Shown here in pieces: positions 1-7,009 of a DNA stretch of 64,000 nucleotides. The stretch's first letter is position 1, and every line of letters begins with the position of its first letter. The translations under genes and the position numbers were made by a program. The stretch comes from Dehalococcoidia bacterium. Its GTDB lineage: Bacteria; Chloroflexota; Dehalococcoidia; Tepidiformales; Tepidiformaceae. The stretch is taken from contig VXPF01000117.1 of NCBI GenBank assembly GCA_009839725.1, positions 62,001-126,000 of the forward strand, read 5' to 3'. Under the pieces are notes generated by a model. That model had not been told where the DNA came from. It searched no databases and was given only the letters and a program-made list of their open reading frames with translations.

Positions 1-191
1 TAGTTCCTCTCCGCGAGGATGCCTTCGACGTAGGTCCTGAAGGCCCACTTGAAGGGCGTGAAGTCCATGTCCTGGAACATCAGGTCTGCGTTCCGGCGGG
101 TGATCTCGCGCTCGTCGCCGCAGCGCCTGCAGCAGAGGCTGGTAACAGGCTCCTTCATGATGGGCCAGACGTGCTTGCATGACTTCGCCAT
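1..191 (-). CDS. small cysteine-rich (zinc-ribbon-like) protein, 3' end cut by window edge
   Basis: This ORF is not in the track because it runs off the window. An ATG preceded by AGGGAGGT at good spacing opens a frame of 63 codons to the window edge, starting MAKSCKHVW. Cysteines occur as a single Cys near residue 5 and a CC..C cluster (SLCCRRCGDE) near residues 20-24, the pattern of a small zinc-binding module. The downstream part is rich in aromatic and acidic residues. It lies downstream of the tmRNA on the same strand. I do not recognise the family. The strong ribosome binding site is the best evidence that it is real. Confidence 0.55.
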   Translation of the reverse strand, partial: MAKSCKHVWPIMKEPVTSLCCRRCGDEREITRRNADLMFQDMDFTPFKWAFRTYVEGILAERN

Positions 192-225
192 CGCATACCT
201 CCCTGTCATCGCTAGGATACCGACA

Positions 226-247
226 GGGCCCCGCGTGTGCGGGGCCC
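226..247 (-). terminator. hairpin downstream of tmRNA
   Basis: A perfect 9-bp inverted repeat, GGGCCCCGC with a 4-base loop and GCGGGGCCC, lies 14 bases past the tmRNA 3' end. The stem is very GC-rich but no clear T-tract follows on the minus strand, so termination efficiency is uncertain. Confidence 0.6.
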
Positions 248-260
248 CGTTCGTTGGCGT

Positions 261-626
261 TGGTGGAGACGCGGGAGAATCGAACTCCCGGTCCAGCCAG
301 GGTCTGCTCCGGATTGTCCTACAGGCTTTCCCACCAGTTGGGATCTCGTTCCGCCGCTCCGCAGGTGGGGGCCGAGGACGGTGGAACCAGCCGATGAATC
401 TTAGGTGAGCCGTATCGGCGTCAACTCACAGCGCCCCAACTTCTATGGCGCCTCACCGCGCTCCGTTGGGGAGGGAGCCATCGGTGAAACGTCTCACGGG
501 CTAAGCCGCGAGAGCGAGTTCGCGATCTTCGGCGCTTACTCAGATGGCCGCCTGTTTAACGAGGGTGACAGCCAACCTCGGCCTGCTACCCGGTTACGTT
601 CCCTCCTGTCGATACCTTTCGTCCCC
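261..626 (-). ncRNA. ssrA: transfer-messenger RNA (tmRNA)
   Basis: tmRNA rescues stalled ribosomes by acting first as tRNA-Ala and then as a template for a degradation tag. On the minus strand the 5' end GGGGACG pairs with CGTCTCC just before an encoded CCA, forming the 7-bp acceptor stem with one G-U pair. A T-arm with GGTTCGA-like sequence (GAGTTCGATTCTC) precedes the 3' end. The internal reading frame ends GAA CTC GCT CTC GCG GCT TAG, giving a tag ending DRELALAA, a typical hydrophobic LAA terminus. The exact resume codon, probably the Ser or Ala codon before GAAGAT, is inferred. smpB lies just upstream on the same strand, so the RNA and its protein partner form one locus. Confidence 0.93.
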
Positions 627-638
627 AGTGATGGATCC

Positions 639-666
639 AGCGTAGCACAGGCGATTCGCCGCACAA
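639..666 (-). promoter_or_regulatory. putative ssrA promoter
   Basis: On the minus strand TTGTGC and TACGCT are separated by 16 bases, with a TG one base before the -10 element (extended -10). The -10 lies 12 bases before the mature tmRNA 5' end, suitable for a short precursor. Confidence 0.4.
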
Positions 667-684
667 GGCGGCCGCGGCACGGGT

Positions 685-1143
685 CTAGACGGAGTGGCGG
701 AGGGCGCGGGCCACCTGGCGGCCTTCCTCGCGCTCGCGGATCTTGCGTCTCTTGTCATAACGCTTGATGCCGCGAGCCACGCCCAGCTCGACCTTGGCCA
801 TGCCCCGCTTCAGGTGCAGGTTGAGCGGCACGAGCGTGAGACCGCGCTCGTCGAGGGCGGTGCGGATGCGGCGCAGCTCCTTCCGGTGGAGCAGGAGCTT
901 GCGATCGCGGCGCGCCTCGTGGGGGGAGTAGCCGGCGTTGTGGTAGGGGGCGATGTAGGCGTCGAGGAGCCAGGCCTCGTTATCGCGGATGCGTCCGTAG
1001 GCGCCCTGGATATCGACCTTGCCCAGCCGGATCGACTTGATCTCGGAGCCGGTCAGCGCGAGGCCGGCCTCGTAGGTCTCGAGGATCTCGTAGTCGCGAC
1101 TCGCGCGGCGGTTCCTGGCGACGATCGCCTGTCCAGCGGGCAT
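685..1143 (-). CDS. smpB: SsrA-binding protein SmpB
   Basis: SmpB binds the tRNA-like part of tmRNA and delivers it to stalled ribosomes for trans-translation. The 152-residue length is normal for the family. The N-terminal half has the SmpB oligonucleotide-binding fold signature, including ETYEAGLALTGSEIKSIR and GAYGRI, and a central LHLKRGMAKVELGVARG strand pair. The basic C-terminal tail (KRYDKRRKIRERE) is the segment that enters the mRNA channel. The gene sits 58 bp upstream of ssrA and 45 bp downstream of the protease gene, all on the minus strand. Identification is secure. Confidence 0.96.
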   Translation of the reverse strand: MPAGQAIVARNRRASRDYEILETYEAGLALTGSEIKSIRLGKVDIQGAYGRIRDNEAWLLDAYIAPYHNAGYSPHEARRDRKLLLHRKELRRIRTALDERGLTLVPLNLHLKRGMAKVELGVARGIKRYDKRRKIREREEGRQVARALRHSV

Positions 1144-1188
1144 GGACCCAGTCTCGCACGCGCCGGGGTCGGGCCCAACCTCGCGGGG

Positions 1189-2685
1189 CTACTCCTCGTC
1201 CTGCGGTTCCTGAGCGTGCGGATCCTCGCGCTCGATGACGTTGGGGCGGTCGATCTCTTCCTCCTCGCCGTCCTCCGCGCGCTCGGGCGGGGGCGGGGGC
1301 TCGATGCCGCGGAGGACATCGATGGCGGCGAAGAGCTGGAGGTCGCCGAAGTCGATGTAGTCGTCGCCCGTGAGGGGAATCTCGTAGTCGGGGGCGATCC
1401 CGAGTCCCTCGATGACCTGGCCGTTGGGGCGGAGCCAGCGGCCAATCGTGACATAAAGCGCACCGCAGCCCTCGGGCGCGCCGCACTTGCGGAGCGGGTG
1501 GAGCTGGTTGACGGTGCCCTTGCCGAAGGAGCGCGTCCCAACGATAGAAGCGCGGCCGTTATCGACGAGGGCGGCGGAGAGCACCTCGGAACCGCTGGCG
1601 CTGGCCTCGTCCTGGATGATGACGATGGGCACGGAGATCGCGATGCCGCCGGGGGTCGCGCCGAAGGTCTGGGTCTCGCCGTCCGCGTCGATCTCGATGA
1701 GGATGACGCCATCGTCGAGGAACTCGTCCGTCACCTGGACCGTCTGGCGGAGCAGGCCGCCGGGGTTGGCCCGCACGTCGAGGATGAGGCCCATGTAGCG
1801 GCCGCTATCGGCTTCGGCGAGGGCAGAGGTGAGCTCACCGGGCGTCTCCGAGTGGAACTGCGCGATGTTCACGTACAGGATGTCGGTCACGAGGTTGCCA
1901 TCACGGTCGACCAGGTCGGACCCTGTCTCGCCAGGGACGGCCTCGAGTCGCGGCTCGGTGAAGACGCTCTGGATGAGGATCTCGTCACGGACGATCGTGA
2001 TGTCCTCGACCTCGGGGGGCGGGCCGCCTGTGGCGAGGTCGGTGTGCTGGACCGTCAGGGTGACCTCGGTGCCGCGCGGACCACGGATGCGCTGCACGGC
2101 CTGCGAGCTCGTCCACCCCTCCGTGGACTCGCCATCGACGGCGAGGACGATGTCGCCGGCGCGGATGCCGGCCGCCTCCGCGGGCGATCCGCGGAAGGGC
2201 GCGACGATCTGGATGAAGCCGTCGCGGTCGGTGACGCTGGCGCCGATGCCCTGGTAGGTGGACTCGATGCCGCCAACGCCAAGGGCGGCGTCGCTAGGGC
2301 TGATGTACTCGGTGTAGGGGTCGTTGAGGGAGTCGATGGCGCCCCGGATGGCGGCATCGCGGAACGAACGCTCGTCGAGGATTTCCTTGTCGACGAACTC
2401 GTCCTCGAGAACCTCGTAGATCTCCTCGAGGAGGGACGATGCCTCGGCAAGCTCGGATCGCACGTCGGAGGACGTGTCCGCGCCGGAGGGCTCGCCCTGG
2501 GTCGCAGCGGGGTCGCTCACGGGAGCCACGATCTCGGGTGCATCGTCGCTCGTGAGGTCGCTTACCCCGTAGCCGAGACCGAACATAAGCAAGAGGCCGG
2601 CGACGGCGAGGAGCGCAAACGCGAAACCGCGGACGGCGCCTGAGCCGCGCGACGGGGTTGCAGGAGGTTCTGGAGCGATCTCCAT
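1189..2685 (-). CDS. ctpA: S41-family C-terminal processing peptidase with PDZ domain
   Basis: This is a membrane-anchored serine/lysine protease of the Ctp (tail-specific) family that trims or degrades envelope proteins. Of 498 residues, a short cytoplasmic start is followed by one hydrophobic helix at about 20-42, so the body is outside the membrane. A PDZ domain covers roughly 140-225 (GSPAEAAGIRAGDIVLAVDG). The catalytic part shows the S41 features ILDVRANPGG near 301, EASASGSE near 360-367 (nucleophile serine) and RSFGKG with the catalytic lysine near 389. The C-terminus is acidic and proline-rich (PPPPPERAEDGEEEE). It precedes smpB by 45 bp and may be co-transcribed. Substrates are unknown. 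Confidence 0.92.
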   Translation of the reverse strand: MEIAPEPPATPSRGSGAVRGFAFALLAVAGLLLMFGLGYGVSDLTSDDAPEIVAPVSDPAATQGEPSGADTSSDVRSELAEASSLLEEIYEVLEDEFVDKEILDERSFRDAAIRGAIDSLNDPYTEYISPSDAALGVGGIESTYQGIGASVTDRDGFIQIVAPFRGSPAEAAGIRAGDIVLAVDGESTEGWTSSQAVQRIRGPRGTEVTLTVQHTDLATGGPPPEVEDITIVRDEILIQSVFTEPRLEAVPGETGSDLVDRDGNLVTDILYVNIAQFHSETPGELTSALAEADSGRYMGLILDVRANPGGLLRQTVQVTDEFLDDGVILIEIDADGETQTFGATPGGIAISVPIVIIQDEASASGSEVLSAALVDNGRASIVGTRSFGKGTVNQLHPLRKCGAPEGCGALYVTIGRWLRPNGQVIEGLGIAPDYEIPLTGDDYIDFGDLQLFAAIDVLRGIEPPPPPERAEDGEEEEIDRPNVIEREDPHAQEPQDEE

Positions 2686-2763
2686 CAGGTTCTCCGAGGG
2701 GCCTGGTGAGCCTGCGTTCGAGTGTAGGTGGGGGTGTCGCGGGCGGCAACGCGGAGCATGACC

Positions 2764-2782
2764 GTCCCTTTTCGGAAGGGAC
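2764..2782 (-). terminator. small inverted repeat at end of beta-propeller gene
   Basis: GTCCCTT TTCGG AAGGGAC is a perfect 7-bp inverted repeat overlapping the last base of the upstream gene's stop codon on the minus strand. It may end that transcript before ctpA, but no T-tract follows. Confidence 0.35.
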
Positions 2783-3957
2783 TATGCGGCGGCGGGCGGC
2801 GGCGGGAAGAAGCCGATCCCGCCGTCGCCGATCCGCTCGATGGGAGCGCCACGCTCGGGCCGCCAGTGGAGCAGCGCATCGCGGGAACCATCGCGGAAGG
2901 CGGCGGCGGGGGAGTCCGTGAGAAGGCGCCCTCCGCCGAGGAACGCGCTCCCATCGGGCGCCCAGAGACGGTGGGAGCGGCCGTATTGATCGAAGAAGCC
3001 GGCGATGGTCTGGTAGTCGGGGGAGGGGACGAAGGGCGCGCTCGCGCCGAGGAACTCCCCCGACGCCAGGCGCGCGTGCAGGGAGACGGACCCGTCGCCG
3101 GTGGCGGAGGGGACGATGAAGGCGAGCTTCTCGCCCGTGGGGTCCCAGAGGACGCTGGAGAAAGGACGGCGCAGCAGCAGCTCCGGCCGGCCGCCGGCGC
3201 CGAGGTCGATCGTCCAGAGCTCGTCGAAGGCGCCGGACGCGGGACGGGTGGTGACGGCGACGGAGAGGGTTCGCGTGCCGGGGCGGAAGGCGAGGGCGAC
3301 GCCGCCGGGGAACTCGCCCACGGCCTCGGTCACGTCCCCGGAGCCCGCCGCCACGCGCACGATGACGCCATCACCGCTGCCATCGGGGGTGGCGAAGGCG
3401 AGGAAGTGGCCGTCGTCGCTGAAGGCGGGGGTTCGGAAGCCACGCGCGTCGGCGGAGATGGGACGGGAGGCGCGGGCCTCGGCGAGTTCGAGCACGGAGA
3501 GGTTGACGCCGGCGTGGACGGCCAGCCGCCCACCGTCGGGCGACCAGGCGAGGAAGAGGGGCGCGCCCGTCTGGATGGGGTCGGCGATGAGGGGGCCGTC
3601 GGCCTCGCTCAGGAAGAGGGTGAGGCCGGCGCGCCCCTGGGCCACGAGGGCCAGCCGGTCACCCGTGGGCGACCAGAGCGCGTAGTGGGGCACGTTCGGC
3701 GCGATGACGGCTTCTCCACCCAGGGGGCTCTCGAAGAGCGAGCGGAGGTGGTTTCCCTCGAGGTCGAGCATCTCCACGGCACTGCGCTGCTGCTTCCCCT
3801 CCCGGACGACGACGGAGAGCGCGATGGCCTCGTGACCGGGCCGCCACGTCGGCCAGTAACCGGCACGGGCGAGGGGCGATACGCGCCAGCCATCCTCGTC
3901 GGGGCGGAGGAGGGTGACGGCCTTTCCCGGCTCGGCGGTGAGGATTGGGGCGGTCAC
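2782..3957 (-). CDS. WD40/PD40-like beta-propeller protein
   Basis: The 391-residue product is built of repeated blades of the PD40/TolB type: segments such as PTWRPGHEAIAL, ALWSPTGDRLALVA, LAWSPDGGRLAVH, PAFSDDGHFLAFA and VLWDPTGEKLAFIV recur about every 40-50 residues, each with a W/F-S-P/D-D/T-G core. No signal peptide is visible at the N-terminus (MTAPILTAEPGK), unlike periplasmic TolB, so a cytoplasmic place is more likely unless the start is wrong. It is upstream of ctpA and smpB on the same strand. Ligand or partner cannot be told from sequence. Confidence 0.8.
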   Translation of the reverse strand: MTAPILTAEPGKAVTLLRPDEDGWRVSPLARAGYWPTWRPGHEAIALSVVVREGKQQRSAVEMLDLEGNHLRSLFESPLGGEAVIAPNVPHYALWSPTGDRLALVAQGRAGLTLFLSEADGPLIADPIQTGAPLFLAWSPDGGRLAVHAGVNLSVLELAEARASRPISADARGFRTPAFSDDGHFLAFATPDGSGDGVIVRVAAGSGDVTEAVGEFPGGVALAFRPGTRTLSVAVTTRPASGAFDELWTIDLGAGGRPELLLRRPFSSVLWDPTGEKLAFIVPSATGDGSVSLHARLASGEFLGASAPFVPSPDYQTIAGFFDQYGRSHRLWAPDGSAFLGGGRLLTDSPAAAFRDGSRDALLHWRPERGAPIERIGDGGIGFFPPPPAAA

Positions 3958-4105
3958 GCGCCGATTGTAGGGGATGGGGCGTCCCGGTCAGCCCCGGGAG
4001 GGGGTGGTCAGGGGATCGGATATGAACTTCGCACTATTCCAGTTATGTGGGGGAAAGGGGCGATCTGGGGGGCAATTGGGCCCGAAACGGCCCGCCACCG
4101 GGACA

Positions 4106-4546
4106 CTACGCCCTCTCCAGGGGATCGCGCGTTCGCAACTCGGGGAAGAGGGAAAAGTCGCGGTCTCGGGTGAGCAATGCCTCCACGCCGTGGGCCACGC
4201 AGATGGCCGCGATGCGCGCGTCGTGCACAACTCCGCCCGTCACGCGAGGTCGGCGAGCAAGGCGCTCCAGCGTCGCAAGGAACCCGTCGGTCTCCCCGAT
4301 CAGGCGGGCGACCGGAGATGCAGCCCAGGCCGAGAGTTGTTCCCACGCCTGGTCGGCGCTCGACTGGTTACCGCTCCAGAGTCGACGGTTGGTAGCCACG
4401 CTCAGGAACTCGTAGCAGCACGGCCAGGGAATTGCCCAGGGGGTGTCTCCTTCGGCGAGCGCGTGGAGGAGAGAGGCTGCCGCGTTGTGCTCCCGTGATT
4501 CGCGGCGATGGGCGTAGACGAGGATGTTTGTGTCCACGGCGATCAA
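4106..4546 (-). CDS. vapC: PIN-domain ribonuclease toxin (VapC-like)
   Basis: A 146-residue PIN domain with the expected acidic metal-binding residues: Asp in MIAVDTNILVYAH near 5, Glu in CCYEFLSVATN near 47, Asp in VHDARIAAIC, and Asp in LLTRDRDF near 127. PIN toxins cleave RNA, often initiator tRNA or rRNA. The start ATG overlaps the stop of the upstream antitoxin by four bases (ATGA), indicating translational coupling. The product likely stays inactive while bound to its partner. Family assignment is firm; its RNA target is unknown. Confidence 0.9.
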   Translation of the reverse strand: MIAVDTNILVYAHRRESREHNAAASLLHALAEGDTPWAIPWPCCYEFLSVATNRRLWSGNQSSADQAWEQLSAWAASPVARLIGETDGFLATLERLARRPRVTGGVVHDARIAAICVAHGVEALLTRDRDFSLFPELRTRDPLERA

Positions 4547-4791
4547 TTTGGCTCGTCCTCGCCGTAGATTATGTCGCGCAATTCCTGCCAGGAGTAGGCC
4601 TCGAGGGGATCCACATCGGCGAGGTCTCCGACACTCCGGTCAGGCAATCGATAGGGGACATCACGAGGTGGGACGGAGAGCACCTGCCGGAGGCCCTCCT
4701 CGACGACCGATCTCAGGGAGCGGCCCGTGTTCCGCGCGTGCCGCTTCGCTCGCACCAGTAGTTCGTCCTGAATGTCGAGCGTGGTCTTCAT
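4543..4791 (-). CDS. vapB: VapB-type antitoxin
   Basis: The track start at 4878 adds an implausible leader. The likely start is the ATG at 4791, giving 82 residues beginning MKTTLDIQDELLVRAKRHA, the ribbon-helix-helix opening typical of antitoxins that act on PIN toxins (KTTLDI strand, then helix DELLVRAKR and SLRSVVEEGLRQ). The C-terminal tail, rich in acidic and aromatic residues (SWQELRDIIYGED), would wrap the toxin active site. Three TATGGGT elements lie directly upstream and are likely operators for autoregulation. Confidence 0.86.
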   Translation of the reverse strand: MKTTLDIQDELLVRAKRHARNTGRSLRSVVEEGLRQVLSVPPRDVPYRLPDRSVGDLADVDPLEAYSWQELRDIIYGEDEPN

Positions 4792-4793
4792 GC

Positions 4794-4832
4794 ACCCATA
4801 GTACCCATATTCCCAAGGCTGGCATACCCATA
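4794..4832 (-). promoter_or_regulatory. repeated TATGGGT elements upstream of vapB (putative operator)
   Basis: Three copies of ACCCATA (TATGGGT on the minus strand) occur at 4794-4800, 4803-4809 and 4826-4832, immediately before the vapB start. Spacings are 9 and 23 bases. Short iterated sites at this position are usual for ribbon-helix-helix autoregulators. Confidence 0.5.
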
Positions 4833-4976
4833 TCCCTCCGTCCTGCCGAGCACCAGAGGTCGCACAGCGGCCAGCCACCCTGACACCGCCCGCCCAGCCA
4901 CTCTCCCCGAACCTTTACCTTCCGCCCTGCCCCCTTGACCTAGGCTAGGATCACAGACCACCGCAGGAGAGATGCC

Positions 4977-5639
4977 ATGCGCGTCCTGGTAGTTGAAGAC
5001 GAAGAGTCCCTCGCTTCTGCGCTTGACCGTGGGCTCACAAAGCTTGGGTATGCGGTCGATGTCGCCTACGACGGAGCGGAAGCGCTCGACAAGGCGGGAG
5101 GCACGCCCTACGACGTGGTGTGCCTGGACCTGAACCTGCCCCGCGTCGACGGGATCGAGGTGTGCCGGCGGCTGCGGGCGGAGCGCTTCGATGGCGGGAT
5201 CATTATGTTGACCGCACGCAGCGGTATCAAGGAGCGCGTGGAGGGGCTGGACGAGGGCGCCGACGACTACCTCGTGAAGCCGTTCGCCTTCAGCGAACTG
5301 GCCGCCCGCATCCGCGCCGTCACGCGGCGGGAGGGGACGCCGCTCGACCCGGTGCTCTCGACCCGGGGCCTGGAGCTCGACCCGAACACGAACATGGTGC
5401 GGCGGGAAGGCGTCTCCATCCACCTGACGCCCAAGGAGTTCGAGCTGCTCTACTACCTCGCCAGACACGAGGGACGGGCGATTCCCCAGGAAGAGCTCAT
5501 CGAGCGCATCTGGGACGAGCGCATGAATCCGTTCACGCAGACCGTGAAGGTCCACATGAACAACCTCCGCCGCAAGCTGAACGACGGCTTCGAGGAGGCC
5601 ATGATCACCACCATCCGGGGGAAGGGTTACGTCCTTTAG
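4977..5639 (+). CDS. OmpR/PhoB-family response regulator
   Basis: A 220-residue two-component regulator. The receiver domain (1-120) has the acidic pair in VVEDEE near 7-9, phospho-acceptor Asp in VVCLDLNLPRVDG near 51, Thr in MLTARS near 79 and Lys in DYLVKPF near 101. The winged-helix DNA-binding domain (about 125-220) has the typical LTPKEFELLYYLARHEG and final RGKGYVL. It uses an AGGAG ribosome binding site eight bases before ATG. The partner kinase follows at once. The signal and target genes are not evident. Confidence 0.95.
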   Translation: MRVLVVEDEESLASALDRGLTKLGYAVDVAYDGAEALDKAGGTPYDVVCLDLNLPRVDGIEVCRRLRAERFDGGIIMLTARSGIKERVEGLDEGADDYLVKPFAFSELAARIRAVTRREGTPLDPVLSTRGLELDPNTNMVRREGVSIHLTPKEFELLYYLARHEGRAIPQEELIERIWDERMNPFTQTVKVHMNNLRRKLNDGFEEAMITTIRGKGYVL

Positions 5640-5646
5640 GCCGCAG

Positions 5647-6873
5647 CTGCCGCCGGTAGTCCGGACCGTCCGCTTCCGGCTGACGGTCTGGTATTCCACG
5701 CTCCTGCTCATCCTCGGGCTCGCCTTCATCCTCTTCCTGAACGTCGCCGCGCGTCTCGACGAACCGGACGACCAGGCGGTCATGGAGGAGATGGGGCTCG
5801 ACCGGGCCGAGTGGCAGGAAGACGGCATCAACACGAACGAGCCGGCCGCGGCCGTGAACGACATGACGCCCGCCCAGCTCGTGGAGGAGGCGGGGGATGA
5901 GTTCCAGTCGGAGAACCTTGACCGGCTGCGGACGTGGTCGATCGTGGCGGGCTTCGGGCTGGCGATTATCTCGGGATTCGGGGGCTTCGCGCTGTCCGGC
6001 ATCATCCTGCGGCCGATGCGGGACATCACGGAGGTGGCCTCCGAGATCAGCGCGACGAACCTCTCGCAGCGGATCAACCACCAGGGGCCGGACGACGAGC
6101 TGAAACAGCTGGCGGACACGTTCGACTCGATGATCGACCGCATCGAACGGGGCTTCGAAGCGCAACGGCGTTTCGTCCAGGACGCCTCGCACGAGCTGCG
6201 CACGCCGCTCGCCGCCATCCGCACGAACATCGAGGTCGCGGAGATGGCGAGCGAGGCCGAACAGGAGGAGCAGCGAGCGCTGCTCGAGACCGTGAAGGGC
6301 CAAACGGAGCGCCTGACGCGGCTCTCCGAGGACCTCCTGCTGCTGACCGCCCCGCAGGCAGCGCTGCCCCTGGAGACGGTGAATCCGGGGGAGCTCGTGT
6401 CGATGGCGCTGGAGGAGCTGGCGCCGCTCGCGGAGCGGGCCGACGTGACCCTCGCCGCCAACACACAGGGCTCCTGCGAGGCGGTGGCGAGCACGGACCT
6501 GCTCTATCGCTGCGTGCTCAACCTGGTCGACAACGCCGTGAAGCACACCGGCGAGGGGACGGTGGTAACGGTGGAGGTGGCGTGCGGGGCCGAGACCGTC
6601 TCGATTGGGGTGCAGGACACCGGACCCGGCATCCCGCCCGAAGATGTCGCGCACGTGTTCGAGCGGTTCTACCGGGTGGATCGAAGCCGCGTGCGGGGCA
6701 GGGGCGGCTCGGGGCTGGGGCTTGCGATCGTGCGGGAGCTGATGGACTCGATGGGGGGATCGGTGGAGGTGGAGTCGACGCCCGGGCAGGGCGCGAGGTT
6801 CACGCTCCGGCTGCCGCGCGCGCAGGCCGAGAACGGAGCCGGGCCCATTCGACAGGGAATCTCGCCGCCTTAA
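5647..6873 (+). CDS. membrane sensor histidine kinase
   Basis: HAMP/HisKA/HATPase sensor kinase paired with the preceding regulator. The track ORF begins at ATG 5782, but the same frame continues upstream and encodes a clear first membrane helix (VWYSTLLLILGLAFILFLNV). No ATG, GTG or TTG lies between the upstream TGA (5602) and that helix; I set the start at a CTG (5647) only as a working choice. Further features are a ~70-residue extracytoplasmic loop, a second helix (SIVAGFGLAIISGFGGFAL), HAMP, phosphorylated His in DASHELRTPLAAIR, N box LNLVDNAVKHT, G1 DTGPGIP, F box FERFYRVD and G2 GGSGLGLAIV. Kinase assignment is secure; the start is not. Confidence 0.88.
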   Translation: MPPVVRTVRFRLTVWYSTLLLILGLAFILFLNVAARLDEPDDQAVMEEMGLDRAEWQEDGINTNEPAAAVNDMTPAQLVEEAGDEFQSENLDRLRTWSIVAGFGLAIISGFGGFALSGIILRPMRDITEVASEISATNLSQRINHQGPDDELKQLADTFDSMIDRIERGFEAQRRFVQDASHELRTPLAAIRTNIEVAEMASEAEQEEQRALLETVKGQTERLTRLSEDLLLLTAPQAALPLETVNPGELVSMALEELAPLAERADVTLAANTQGSCEAVASTDLLYRCVLNLVDNAVKHTGEGTVVTVEVACGAETVSIGVQDTGPGIPPEDVAHVFERFYRVDRSRVRGRGGSGLGLAIVRELMDSMGGSVEVESTPGQGARFTLRLPRAQAENGAGPIRQGISPP

Positions 6874-6880
6874 CCATTCC

Positions 6881-6910
6881 TTGACCTTTTGGTCCCGGCT
6901 CGCGTATATG
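6881..6910 (+). promoter_or_regulatory. sigma70-like promoter for dxs
   Basis: TTGACC (6881-6886) and TATATG (6905-6910) are separated by 18 bases and lie about 100 bases before the dxs start, leaving an untranslated leader. This is one of the better consensus matches in the window. Confidence 0.6.
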
Positions 6911-7009
6911 TCGCGAACGGACCGGGTCGGGGGGCGCCCGTAAGCCCCCTCACTGCGGGAGAACGCCGCAGCCGTTTGACTCACTACAAGGAACCCAAGG
7001 AGGCTTCCT

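Noticed and set aside
694-2643. 649-aa plus-strand ORF over smpB/ctpA
   Set aside because: Shadow frame in GC-rich DNA: no family motifs, no ribosome site, and it covers two well-identified minus-strand genes.
2728-4173. 481-aa plus-strand ORF over the beta-propeller gene
   Set aside because: Low-complexity Gly/Ala/Glu antisense translation; the minus frame shows regular propeller blades.
4900-4976. TTGACC/TAGGAT as promoter for the response regulator
   Set aside because: The two elements are only five bases apart and no partner hexamer at 16-18 bases is visible.
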